Positions 12,627 through 24,700 of a DNA stretch of 64,000 nt are shown in pieces; within the stretch, counting starts at the first letter, position 1; every line of letters starts with the position of its first letter. The notes below the pieces were generated by a model. The model did no database searches, had not been told where the DNA came from, and saw only the letters and a program-made list of their open reading frames with translations. This stretch comes from Euphorbia lathyris (lineage: Eukaryota; Streptophyta; Magnoliopsida; Malpighiales; Euphorbiaceae): contig NC_088916.1 of NCBI RefSeq assembly GCF_963576675.1, positions 11,880,501-11,944,500 on the forward strand. The letters are read 5' to 3'. Position numbers and translations under genes: made by a program.

Positions 12627-14149
12627 TTACTGCCAAATTTCTTGATTATATTAAGTTTGATATACTTTTTGAATCAATGTTTAAGTGTGTATATATATAT
12701 AGGGTAAAGGTGAGGGTGAGTTTAAATCATCCATTTAGTCCATCTCATTTTGTTCAACAACTCAATTATAAAAATAACATCTAAAAGTTATCATGTATGT
12801 TAAGTGCATCAAGTCAGCGATAAAGTTTATATTTAATATTGTAGGTTTTAAGTTACTTGAAGATTACATAGTTACTTGAATAAAGATCACGAGTACCATA
12901 TTAATGGGTATAAACTTGGATCGAGGCTCATCACCGAACTTAAGTAATAATCGATCAAGAGAAAAAACAGATTAAAATGAAATATTTACACTCTTCAATT
13001 CAAGCATAAAGTTTAAATTCATTAAATTAATACTATAGTTCCTCTGTATACTAAATTAATTTAAACAGTTATGTTCATATGCTATGCGAGTTATGAAATC
13101 TAATCGAAACGGTTGGCCAATGACGTAATGATTGAAGAAACTTCTATTGGGTTCCTAACGCTGTTAAGAATTGATAAAGAAGTCATTGTATGTCAATATG
13201 GGAAGTGCATTATACCTTTAACATTTTATTAGTATGCCACAAACTCAAGAAATTAGCATGAGTAAAAAGGAGAATTACCGGAGTTCCGCCACTGGTACCA
13301 AATATTTGAAAAAAAAATCCAGAATTAGATTGAAAGTGTGACCAAATTTGACGTGTTCGGTTAAAAAAATTCAATAGTTTGGTCTGATTTTGTATTCTTT
13401 TCCTCGGATATTCGATTTAATATATTATCTTTAAGAATTTGCGTAAGTTTAAAGGTTTTACGTTTTTTTGCAAAGTTATTGATTTTGTTTTGGAAAAGTA
13501 AAAATTTACATAAATTTAGTCCAACTTTATGTAACTTAAATATTTACATAAAAGTTCAAAGGTTTTACGTAAAATTCTATGTTTCACAAAGTTTGTGTAT
13601 TTGTTCTAATAAAATAACAACTTTGCGTAAATTTAGTCAAACTTTACATAAATTATGGCTAAAAATAGAGGGTTTATATAAAGTTGAAAGGTTTTACGTA
13701 AAACTTGTTTGATTGATGTATCTTGATTTGATTGATGTTATTAACTTTATTTGAGTAACAACCCAATCATTCTAAACCAACTAATAATGACTAAATCAAC
13801 CATCAACATCAATTAATTAAGCTCATAAAGTAATACTTCAATCAATTCAATCATTGAATACTCTATACATGTTATAGGGTTGGGCACAGATACTAGATTG
13901 TACCGAATAGTTGAGGAAAAAATCCAGAATTGGATTGAGAGTTTGAGCCAATTTGACCAGTTCGGTCAAAAAAGTCAGCAGTTTGGTCAGATTTTGTATT
14001 CTTTTCCTCGGATATTCGATCTAATATAATATCTTTAGGATCCACGCCTAGTCTTAACAGGTTAGACTCATGAATTATTAGTTGTTGAAATAAATAAAAA
14101 TGAAGCTCAAGCAACTTCAATCTAGTTCTCTCGGACTCGTTATACACCT

Positions 14150-14594
14150 CGACCTCCATCTCCAGAGGCCGATCCACCTCGACCTCCACCTAAACCTATT
14201 TATTAAAAACGAACAAATAACAAATAAAATATATGTAAACAAGTAAATGGAAATTTAATAATTAACAACGTAACTAATTACCTATTGCATGATTAAGGAT
14301 AGCGCTACACCATCAAATGTTGCCCAACATTCAATTTGCAGGCCTTTTTTTGAATTGAGCTCCATGAAGAACCTCATCCCAAGTTTTTTTAACGATGCAA
14401 TATCTTGAAACACCATCTATCTTCTTGAGAAGTACAAGGGAAAAGAATCCACCAGGTGTCTGGATCGGAATGTGTAATCCATTTGAAGAAATTGCTTCGA
14501 GAAAATATTGAGGAAGTGCATCAAAAATCTTAGACGAATTTTCGATCAAAATGACCATTAGCGACATCGTTGATGCGATAAAAATCGAGATCAT
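14150..14594 (-). pseudogene. Unrecognised gene fragment, direct copy 3
   Basis: Same fragment, start codon at 14594. The first block reads into DEVLHGAQFKKRPAN and then stops. The intron has a changed donor region (CTATTGC for CTCTTGC on the plus strand). The second block tract is short. Confidence 0.5.
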
Positions 14595-16045
14595 TTACTG
14601 CCAAATTTCTTGATTATATTAAGTTTGAGATACTTTTTGAATCAATGTTTTAGTGTGTATATATATAAAGGGTAAGGGTGAGGGTGAGTTTAAATCATCC
14701 ATTTAGTCCATCTCATTTTGTTCAACAACTCAATCATAAAAATAACATCTAAAAGTTATCATGTATGTTAAGTGCATCAAGTCAGAAATAAAGTTTATAT
14801 TTAATATTGTAGGTTTAAGTTACTTGAAGATTACATAGCTACTTGAATAAAGATCACGAGTATCATATTAATGGGTATAAACTTGGATCGAGCATAAAGT
14901 TTAAATTCATTAAATTAATACTATAGTTCCTCCGTATACTAAATTAATTTAAACAGTTATGTTCATATGCTATGCGAGTTATGAAATCTAATCGAAACGG
15001 TTGGCCAAGGACGTAATGATTGAAGAAACTTCTATTGGGTTCCTAACGCTGTTAAGAATTGATGAAGAAGTCATTGTATGTCAATATGGGAAGTGCATTA
15101 TACCTTTAACATTTTATTAGTATGCCACACACTCAAGAAATTAGGATGAGTAAAAAGGAGAATTACCGGAGTTCCGCCACTGGTACCAAATATTTGAAAA
15201 AAAAAATCCAGAATTAGATTGAAAGTGTGACCAAATTTGACGTGTTCGGTTAAAAAAAAGTCAATAGTTTGGTCTGATTTTGTATTCTTTTCCTCGGATA
15301 TTCGATTTAATATATTATCTTTAAGGATTTGTGTAAGTTTAAAGGTTTTACGTAAAACTCATTTTTTTTGCAAAATTATTGATTTTGTTTTGGAAAAGTA
15401 AAAATTTACATAAATTTAGTCCAACTTTATGTAAATTAAATATTTACATAAAAGTTCAAAGGTTTTACGTAAAATTCTATGTTTCATAAAGTTTGTGTAT
15501 TTGTTCTAATAAAATAACAACTTTGCGTAAATTTAGTCAAACTTTACAAAAATTATGGCTAAAAATAGAGGGTTTATATAAAGTTCAAAGGTTTTACGTA
15601 AAACTTGTTTGATTGATGTATCTTGATTTGATTGATGTTATTAACTTTATTTGAGTAACAACCCAATCATTCTAAACCAACTAATAACGACTAAATCAAC
15701 CATCAACATCAATTAATTAAGCTCATAAAGTAATACTTCAATCAATTCAATCATTGAATACTCTATACATCTTATAGGGTTGGGCACAGATACTAGATTG
15801 TACCGAATAGTTTAGGAAAAAATCCAGAATTGGATTGAGAGTTTGAGCCAAATTGACCAGTTCGGTCAAAAAAAGTCAGCAGTTTGATCAGATTTTGTAT
15901 TCTTTTCCTCGGATATTCGATCTAATATAATATCTTTAGGATCCATGCCTAGTCTTAACAGGTTAGACTCATGAATTATGAGTTGTTAAAATAAATAAAA
16001 ATCAAGCTCAGGCAACTTCAATCTTGTTCTCTCGGACTCGTTATA

Positions 16046-16508
16046 CACCTCGACCTCCATCTCTAGAGGCTGATCTACCTCGACCTCCACCTCGACCTCC
16101 CACCTAAACCTATTTATTAAAAACGAACAAATAACAAATAAAATACATGTAAATAAGTAAATGGAAACTGAATAATTAATAACGTAACTAATTACCTCTT
16201 GCATGATTAAGGATAGCCCTACACCATCAAATGCTGCCCAACATTCAATTTCCAGGCCTTTTTTTAAATTGAGCTCCATGAAGAACCTCATCCCAAGTTT
16301 TTTTAACGATGCAATATCTTGAAACACCATCAGTCTTCTTGAGAAGTACCAGGGAAAAGAATCCACCAGGTGTCTGGATCGGAATGTGTAATCCATTTGA
16401 AGAAATTGCTTCGAGAAAATATTAAGGAAGTGCATCAAAAAACTTAGACGAATTTTCGATCAAAAGGACAATTAGTGACATCGTTGATGCGATAAAAATC
16501 GAGGCCAT
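16046..16508 (-). pseudogene. Unrecognised gene fragment, direct copy 4
   Basis: Same fragment, start codon at 16508 (MASIFIAS in place of MFSIFIAS). It has a TAA in place of a GAA-type codon near 16422, seen as ATTAAGGAAG on the plus strand. The second block is intermediate in length. Confidence 0.48.
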
Positions 16509-18044
16509 TTACTGCCAAATTTCTTGATTATATTAAGTTTGAGATACTTTTTGAATCAATGTTTAAGTGTGTATATATATAAAGGGTAAGGGTAAGGGTG
16601 AGTTTAAATCATCCATTTAGTCCATCTCATTTTGTTCAACAACTCAATCATAAAAATAACATCTAAAAGTTATCATGTATGTTAAGTGCATCAAGTCAGA
16701 GATGAAGTTTATATTTAATATTATAGGTTTTAAGTTACTTGAATAAAGATCACGAGTATCATATTAATGGGTATAAACTTGGATGGAGGTTAATCACTGA
16801 ACTTAAGTAATAATCGATCGAGAGAAAAAACAGATTAAAATGAATATTTACACTCTTCAATTCAAGCATAAAGTTTAAATTCATTAAATTAATACTATAG
16901 TTCCTCCATATACTAAATTAATTTAAAAAGTTATGTTCATATGCTATGCGAGTTATGAAATCTAATCGAAACGGTTGGCCAAGGATGTAAGGATTGAAGA
17001 AACTTCTATTTGGTTCCTAACGCTGTTAAGAATTGATGAAGAAGTCATTGTATGTCAATATGGGAAGTACATTATACCTTTAACATTTTATTAGTATGCC
17101 ACAAACTCAAGAAATTAGGATGAGTAAAAAGGAGAATTACCGGAGTTCCGCCACTGGTACCGAATATTTGAAAAAAAAAATCCAGAATTAGATTGAAAGT
17201 GTGACCAAATTTGACATGTTCGGTTAAAAAAAGTCAATAGTTTGGTCTGATTTTGTATTCTTTTCCTCGGATATTCGATTTAATATATTATCTTTAAGGA
17301 TTTATGTAAGTTTAAAGGTTTTACGTAAAACTCATTTTTTTTTGCAAAGTTATTGATTTTGTTTTGGAAAAGTAAAAATTTACATAAATTTAGTCAAACT
17401 TTATGTAAATTAAATATTTACATAAAAGTTCAAAGGTTTTACGTAAAATTCTATGGTTCACAAAGTTTGTGTATTTGTTCTAATAAAATAACAACTTTGC
17501 GTGAATTTAGTCAAACTTTATATAAATTATGGCTAAAAATAGAGGGTTTATATAAAGTTCAAAGGTTTTACGTAAAACTTGTTTGATTGATGTATCTTGA
17601 TTTGATTGATGTATCTTGATTTGATTGATGTTATTAACTTTATTTGAGTAACAACCCAATCATTCTAAACCAACTAATAACGACTAAATCAACCATCAAC
17701 ATCAATTAATTAAGCTCATAAAGTAATAGTTCAATCAATTCAATCATTAAATACTCTATACATGTTATAGGGTTGGGCACAGATACTAGATTGTACTGAA
17801 TAGTTGAGGAAAAAATCTAGAATTGGATTGAGAGTTTGAGTCAAATTAACCAGTTCGGTCAAAAAAAAGTCAGCAGTTTGGTCAGATTTTGTATTCTTTT
17901 CCTCGGATATTCGATCTAATATAATATCTTTAGGATCCATGTCTAGCCTTAACATGTTAGACTCATGAATTATAAGTTGTTGAAATAAATAAAAATGAAG
18001 CTCAGACAACTTCAATCTAGTTCTCTCGGACGTGTTATACACCT

Positions 18045-18499
18045 TGATAACTTGCTGGATCCGCTTTGATATCCTTTGCCGGAGTTACCTGCAAAACAAA
18101 ACCGGAGACAGGATCTCCGGGAAAACACTCCGACGATCAAGTCAGTTTTTGTAAGGATGAGTCTATAATTTAGCAATAGCTTTGTGGGAAAAAATGTGTA
18201 CGTACCTCCCCCCTTATTCTTAAGGCCTTTTATAGGTGTTTTTTGGGGTAACCGCCGAGGGCGGTTACTCCTTAGTGGGCCACGTTCTGAGGGCGGTTAC
18301 CCCTTTTTAGGCCATGTCCCTTTCGTGGCGAACGTGGTTTTTAGTGGGAGCCTTGATGCTCCGTTTAGAAATTCGGGGCGGTTTACTCTCTGCGCCCGCT
18401 TCCTTCATTCGGGTCCCGTCCAATCTTAGCCCATGGGGCTTTAATATGGGCTGGGCTTGCGAAATGAATATAACCCGTTTTGGGCTTCGCGGGTTATCA
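18045..18499 (-). repeat. 3' LTR of the gypsy element (455 bp)
   Basis: The block starts TGATAAC and ends GTTATCA, a perfect 7-bp inverted repeat with the canonical TG/CA ends. Its left edge is a sharp break from the second array (GTTATACACCT), and its right edge is next to a polypurine tract. It is much more GC-rich than the flanking DNA and has internal repeats of a GAGGGCGGTTAC motif. No second copy of the LTR is in the window. Confidence 0.88.
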
Positions 18500-18515
18500 C
18501 ATGCCTCCCCCTTGG
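18500..18515 (-). other. Polypurine tract of the gypsy element
   Basis: On the minus strand this reads CCAAGGGGGAGGCATG and is immediately followed by the LTR start TGATAAC. A G-rich purine run at this place primes plus-strand DNA synthesis in LTR retrotransposons. It fixes the orientation of the element and the LTR border. Confidence 0.85.
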
Positions 18516-18764
18516 TCTAGCAAGAGCCCTTTTAGGGTCTTTTTATAGGGGACGCTTCGTCTTTGTCCGATTATTTCAAAGTTTTGAATTTGTGCATTTC
18601 CCTTCTTTCGTTTTCTCCGGCATCGACCTTTTAATTCCGTTACTTCTTTTCCGGCGTTAACCTCTTAATCCCGTCACTTCACTGTGTTGTCTTTTTCATG
18701 TAAGTTTTTCTTTTCACATTTGTTGCTTGTTCGGCTTTTTGCTTCTGTTTTCCTTTTATCGATC

Positions 18765-21094
18765 ATGTCAGACCTCGACTTCCCGCCGTTTGACGACGAT
18801 TATGTCCGTGAGGTTTCTAACGAGGTCGAAGAGATGGTTGAGGAAGCTTCAACCAGCTCTCCTGGGTGTAATTCTCATCCCGCCGACTTCCTTCATCTGG
18901 CGAATACAACCGACGAGGGTTTAGGTTTTGACCCCAAAAAGTTGATTCCGCCACCTGTCCCAACCCCTCGTTTGTTACCAAAGAAGGACAGGTCGGGAAG
19001 TCTGGTTTGTCAAGAGACAATCGATGATTTGCGGGAGCATTATCCCTGGCTCCGAGGTCTCGAGACTATCATTCCTGGGGAGGATAGGGGACCGGGCGAT
19101 TACCCAAAGGGGTACTTCACTATTTTCGTGGCCCAGATTATCTGCGGCTTCACTTATCCGCTGGCGGATGAGATTGCTTCCGTCTTAGGCGGTTACGGAA
19201 TCGCGCCCGGGGAATTGCATCCTAACGGCTGGGCCGATTTGACTCTGGACAAATTCTTGGCGGATTGTTTGGAGGTTCCCTTTTCGCTCAAAATCTTCTC
19301 CAAGCTCCACCATTTCAAAAGCTCGGCGGGGTATTTCACTTTCATCCGCCAGAGCGGATACTATGGTTTTGACGAGAAGCTGAACAAGATCCGTGAGTGG
19401 GATCGATCTTACTTTTTTATCAAGTTTAATGAGGAAAACCTGAACTTCCTTCGTTGCTGGAGCCGACCCAACGTAAAGAGTTTGAACTTCGGGTATCCCA
19501 GTAAGGAAGAATCCACCGTTATCAAGTTCCTGAAGAGCACTCCTCCTTTTGTATGGACATACGATCAGGCCTTTCATATGCTAAGGAGCCGAGTAGCGAT
19601 TGCGTACTGCGAGGGGGATCGCGTTGTCTATATTCCTTACCGCGTTTTTGTGCAAGGTACTTTTTATTTCCAAGTTGATGGTTTCTTTTAACCCTTTGCA
19701 GGGGTGATCCTTTATCTCAAATCGCTGCAGATCGGGAGGCTAAAGCCCTGGCGAGAAGAAAGAAGCGGATGACGGAAACCGCTTCCGTTGTAGGGGCGGA
19801 TCCTTCTGGAGGGACGATTCCTTCTATTGGGGCGGCTTCCCCGATTAGGGCTTCCGCTTCACAAGGTCCCGCTTCTGCCTCCGAGGATCTTCCTTTAACC
19901 AGGAAGCGGAAGATAAGTGCGGATACAGAGTCTTCTCGTTCTAAAAAGAAGAACACTTCTGTGTCCCTTACTGTTGGCGGCGCACCTGTATCCGCCTCGT
20001 CTAAAGGAAAGAGCAGTACCCCCATTCACGAGGTATCTTGATCTACTCCCTCTTGTATTGCTACTTTTTCCTCGGGAGCTATCTGCCGTTCTCTTGATAT
20101 TTTTCTTTATGCTTTTGCAGCCAATCCCCGATATTAGCGGATGGTGGACTAGGACTTTCGGTCTGGCCGTGAACTTCTCTTGCAAGGATATTGTATCTTC
20201 CATATGCAATGTCCTCGGGCGACTTCCCTCTGCCTCCCATGTGCGCGAGCAAGTATCGCTCCCTACTGCTGTGGAAGGGATCGAGAAGCGTTCTGTAGAG
20301 GTATATTATTGCTTTGTCCTTTCGCTTTCAAATATCTTGTGTTCATTGTAACCGCATATTTCTATTCGCCCATTTTTATTTATGAGACGTGTTATATGCA
20401 GATTATCAATTTTGCTGAGGGCATTCTCCGAAGGGATGCAGAGCCAGCCAAGGAGTTGGAAAGTCTTGGTACGGAATTGGCGACTCAGAAGTCGCTTTAT
20501 GATGATGTCCAAGGGAAGGTGAAGGTCCTAGAGGGCACCTGTCAGAAGGCCGTGGGCGAGAAGGAGGAGGCCCTTAAATCCCTTCAGGCCAAGTCCGATG
20601 AACTGCAAAAAGCCCTCGACGACCTAGCTGCTTTCAAGGAGGCCCAAAAGAAGAGGGTTGAGGAGATTTTGGCTGAAGATGGCGCCCGCATCTACTGGTA
20701 TGGGGAGCGGATTCATACGGCTTATGAGCACGGGCATCAGGGTCTAGTACTTAACCGCCCCAAAGTTCCCATCCCTGAAAAGGATTTAACTGGGGAGTGG
20801 GATAAGCTAGAAGCCGAGGATGCTGATATGGATGAGGTACTCTTCTTAGATTGGAAGAGTCTTCAGGATCCTCCAATTAGCTGCGAGTTCCCTATTCAGC
20901 CCGCGGAAGGAGAGGCACCCCAAGCCGTTTCTCAACCTGTGCAAGAGGTACCTCTCACCGAAGAGGTTACTGAAGCGGTTACCGATTCAAGGGTTGAGGA
21001 TTCGCTTGAAGTAGATCCTCCTACCGGAGGAGATGAGGGAGTCGCTGCAGTCCAGGAGGGCATTAGGGGCGAAGGAGAGGAAGCTGTAGCATAG
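18765..21094 (+). CDS. Antisense four-exon gene inside the gypsy element (putative gypsy-type transposon domain protein)
   Basis: A gene opposite to gag-pol, between pol and the 3' LTR. Likely exons are 18765-19656, 19731-20032, 20121-20300 and 20402-21094, all with GT/AG borders. This joins in frame into about 688 codons. A start 27 codons upstream is also open. Exon 1 has an acidic N terminus, then a region with YPLADEIASVLGGYGIAPGE, HPNGW and SAGYFTFIRQSGYYGF that matches the plant Pfam family 'putative gypsy type transposon' (PF04195) as I recall it. Exon 2 is Ser/Ala-rich with a basic RKRKISADTESSRSKKKN stretch that could act as a nuclear signal. Exon 4 is a coiled coil (about 60 residues), then an acidic tail. 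Intron 1 could instead end at 19701, but that breaks the frame. Biochemical role unknown; extra antisense genes have been reported in Tat elements. Confidence 0.78.
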
Positions 21095-21360
21095 CTTAAC
21101 TTATATTTGTATGTAAAAACCATGTAACAAACCGCTCTGATATATATATTTTCTTTCGGTTGTTGGTTTTCATATGTGTGTGATTGTCACTTTTTTGCCC
21201 TTTATATGTGCCCTTTGTCTTTTTGCCGACTCCATATTTGTGTTTCTTCATAGCTAGGGTGGCCAGACCCTTTTTGCAATTTTGAGTACTCGTTTATCCG
21301 CTTAATTTTATGCCTTAACTTATAATTCTTCTTTCGAAAGTAATCATAAGTTTTGATCAT

Positions 21361-21600
21361 AAGGTTTTGCGAGTGATTGGTAATCATGCATCCGCCTTTC
21401 TTTAACAGGCAACACGTTTATGTGTTTTTTATTTTAACCCTAAGGTTTTTTGCGAGTGATGCGTAATCATGCATCCGCCTTTCTTTAAGAGGCAACACAT
21501 TTATGTGTTATTGATTTTAACCCTAAGGTTTTTTGCGAGTGATGCGTAATCATGCATCCGTCTTTCTTTTAGAGGCAACACATTTATGTGTTTTTTGTAA
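21361..21600. repeat. Three tandem repeats of about 82 bp between convergent genes
   Basis: Repeats start at 21361, 21442 and 21525. Each has AAGGTTTT, GCGAGTGAT, the palindrome ATGCAT, CTTTCTTT and GGCAACACATTTATGTG, the last being an inverted repeat. They sit between the stop of the antisense gene (21094) and the end of pol (21781), where the two transcripts converge. A role in 3'-end formation is plausible but is inference. Confidence 0.85.
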
Positions 21601-21780
21601 AGAATCCGCATTTTGTTGTAACATACTGAGTGAATGTAATAACTTTTATTGATGACGAGAAAAAGTTTATTACATATGTACACCAATTGTGCGGGATCGA
21701 AGCCTCATTAAAACCTTTTATCAGAAAACCCAGTGGGAAAAACTCATAAAAGGAAAAAGAGTACTCGTCATTTCCTCGAA

Positions 21781-24700
21781 CTACTCGGCCTTTCTATATA
21801 GGCGTAGATTCTCTAGATTCCAGGTGTGCGGGAGCTTCTTTCCGCTCATTTCTTCTATTTCAAAAGTGGTTGGTCCCAGCTTCTTGGATACTTTGTATGG
21901 TCTGATCCAGTTGACGCCCAGCTTGCCTTTGCCATCTCTGGATTGTATTTTATCTGCTTTTTTCAAGACCAAGTCGTTTTCGTTGATTATTACTTTTCGC
22001 ATTCTTCTGTCATTGTATTTCTTGATTCTATTGCGGTACATTGCCATTCGCATGTAAGCTTTCTCTCTTCGTTCCTCCACAGAATCCAAAGCATCTCTGA
22101 TGTTGATAGGATTTTGTGTGTCGCAATAATAAATTGTCTGATCTGTGGGCGACTTGATTTCAACAGGTAGGACTGCTTCGGCTCCATAAACTAGCGAGAA
22201 AGGTGTTTCGCCTGTTGCTGCCTTTACAGAGGTTCTGTATGCCCACAACATATGGGGTATCTCATCCGCCCAACCTGCTTTTTTGTCACCTAGCCGCTTC
22301 TTGATGCCTTGAACCATGGCCCTGTTGGTAACTTCTGTCATACCATTTGATTGGGGATGGTTTACAAAAGAAAAATGATTCTTGATTCCCATGCTTTCGC
22401 AGTATGTTTTGAACTTGGCACAGTTGAACTGGGTGCCATTGTCGATTATAAGCTTCTACGGGATCCCAAATCGCATGATAATGTTCTCTCGTAAGCACTC
22501 GATCATTCGCTCAGGTGTTTGTGCGGTTACTGCCTCCGCTTCTACCCATTTGCTGAAGTGGTCTACTGCGACTATCAAATACTTCCTTTTCTTTGTTGTT
22601 TCTGGGAATGGACCCACTATATCAATTCCCCATGTTGCGAATGGCCACGCCGTCATTATAGTGATTTGTTCAGCTCCAGGAACATGCTTTTCATTCGCAT
22701 GGATTTGACAGTTGTGACATTCCGCAACCATCTTCTGGGAATCTTCCACCACCTTGGGCCAGTAGTATCCCAGCAGTTTGACCTTTCTTGCCAATGCCGC
22801 CGAAGCTTCGTGCGCGCCACAAATTCCTTCGTGTAGTTCTCGCAGCACATAGTCTCCTTCATTGCGACTAACGCATTTCAACCATGGACATGTGTATGAT
22901 CTCCGATACAAAGTTCCATCCCGCATTGAGTATCGTGCCGACTGCCCAATTATTTTTCTGGCTAAGCTCTTATCAACCGGCAAATCTCCCTGCTCCAGAT
23001 ACTGACGGATTGGTATCCGCCAATCTTCATCGTCTTCCAGTTCCTCGATGATCATAATCTGATCAACCTCGAATGCTGGTGCCGATTTTATTTCCAAGCT
23101 GCATGCTTTTTGACTCCATGGTTCTCTACTTGCCGCTGCTTTTGCCAATTCGTCAGCTTTTGCATTTTGGCCTCGTGGAACATGCACCATCTCCCAAACG
23201 ACTCCCTTGTGCGTTAACTCTTGTGTCAATCGGCCGACTATCTGATGGTATTTTACGAGCTCCTCCTGTTTCACCAGATAATTTTTTGTGATCTGGTTTA
23301 TCATGAGTTTGGAATCGCTGTAGATTACCACTCTTTCTGGGGTGAGTTTATTGAGCAACTTCAATCCGCATATCATTGCTTCATACTCTGCGGCATTATT
23401 GGTAGTTTTGAAAGTTAATTTTGCTGCATAGCACAGGCGAATAACCTCCGGGCCCTTGATGACGACTCCTAGCCCAGCTCCGTCTGCAGATAAGGCTCCA
23501 TCTGTGTACATGCTCCACTCTTCTTTTTGTGTCTTTGGACATTCATCATCATCCCAGGTGAATTCGTTCACGAAGTCGGCGAGCACTTGGCTCTTTAGCG
23601 CTGGTCTTCCTTCATAGCGGATATCGAATTTGCCCAGGCGAATTGACCATTCCATCAACCGGCCGGATGCGTCAGGTTTCTGCAGTACCTTTCGCATTGG
23701 GATGCCAGTTCTCACAATGATAGTATGCGCCTGAAAGTATGGTTTCAATCTAGCCGCCGTGGTTATCACTGCGAGGGCCATTTTGTCCAACCTCGAATAC
23801 CGGAGTTCTGCATCCTTCAGGACTTTGCTCACGTAGTACACTGGATATTGTTGCCCTTCTTCTTCTCGCACCATCACAGTGCATATCGCCATGCTGGTGA
23901 CGGATACATAAAGAAACAAATCTTCTCCGTCTTCCGGCCTGCTCATTAAGGGCGGATAACATAGTAATCGCTTTATCCCCTCAAATGCTTCTTGACAATC
24001 CGGTGTCCATTCAAAGGACTTGGATTTTTTGATGGCATTGTAGAAAGGTAGACATCGCCTAGCTGAGCATGATATGAATCGCCCTAATGCCACCAACCGC
24101 CCGTTCAGTCTCTGTACTTCCCTTATGTTTCTTAGGGTCTTCATCTCCATTACTGCTTTAACCTTCTCAGGATTCGCCTCAACCCCTTTGCCGCTAACAA
24201 TGAAACCCAGGAACTTTCCCGCTCTTGCTCCGAATGTGCATTTCTCTGGGTTCAATTTGAGGCCATATTTGATCAACACTTCTAGGATTTCTTTGATATC
24301 CCGCGGGTGGTCTTGCATTTTCTTGCTTTTGATGATCATGTCATCAACATAGATCGAGAAGTTCTCGCCGGATTTGTCTGAAAATATCTTGTTCATCATC
24401 CTCTGGTATGTTGCTCCCGCGTTTTTCAATCCAAAGGGCATCACCTTGAAGCAATAAGTCGTCTGGTGAGTTATGAATGATGTTTTGATTTCATCCGCCT
24501 TCTCCATGGGTATCTGATGGTAACTGGATTTCACGTCGGTGAATGATAAAGCTTCATATCCTGCAGTTCCATCTACCAATATATCAATGTTAGGAAGTGG
24601 ATACATATCTTTCGGACATGCCTTGTTCAAGTCTTTGAAGTCGACGCACATTCTGTACGTTCCATTCGGCTTTTTGACTAGCACCACATTGGCTAACCAC

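Larger units (their letters stand above)
1..13291. repeat. Left copy of a 13.3-kb near-identical direct duplication
   Basis: Every base compared aligns without gaps to 50710-64000 at a constant offset of 50,709. By eye I found only three substitutions: 2873 (c) against 53582 (a), 11985 (a) against 62694 (g), and 13257 (c) against 63966 (g). The match runs into both window edges, so the true duplication is longer. It contains all of the CWF19L2 array and the first part of the second array. Confidence 0.97.
10140..17610. repeat. AT-rich TTTACGTAAA-type modules between gene fragments
   Basis: Blocks near 10140-10500, 11495-11760, 13440-13720, 15340-15620 and 17290-17610 are built from spaced, partly palindromic motifs such as TTTACATAAA, TTTACGTAAAA and AACTTTACATAAAT. 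Open frames inside them (about 77 codons on the plus strand) are low-complexity and not convincing genes. Confidence 0.7.
8829..18044. repeat. Second complex repeat array, one inverted and at least four direct copies
   Basis: A module of about 1.9 kb recurs. It contains a gene fragment, a block rich in TTTACGTAAA-like motifs, and a block with AGTGGCGGAACTCC or its complement (near 8999, 13275, 15168 and 17143). From about 10.85 kb to 18.04 kb the copies run on the minus strand. At 8860-10150 the module is mainly inverted. The array is cut by the gypsy LTR at 18045. Nothing typical of an autonomous transposon is visible in it. Confidence 0.8.

Noticed and set aside
19185..20209. Minus-strand frames opposite the antisense gene (19185-19577, 19717-20025, 19895-20209)
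   Set aside because: These are shadows of the spliced plus-strand gene in a GC-richer region and have no domains.
21360..21600. Spaced repeats that might suggest a CRISPR array
   Set aside because: There are only three units of 82 bp in direct tandem with no unique spacers, inside a plant retrotransposon.
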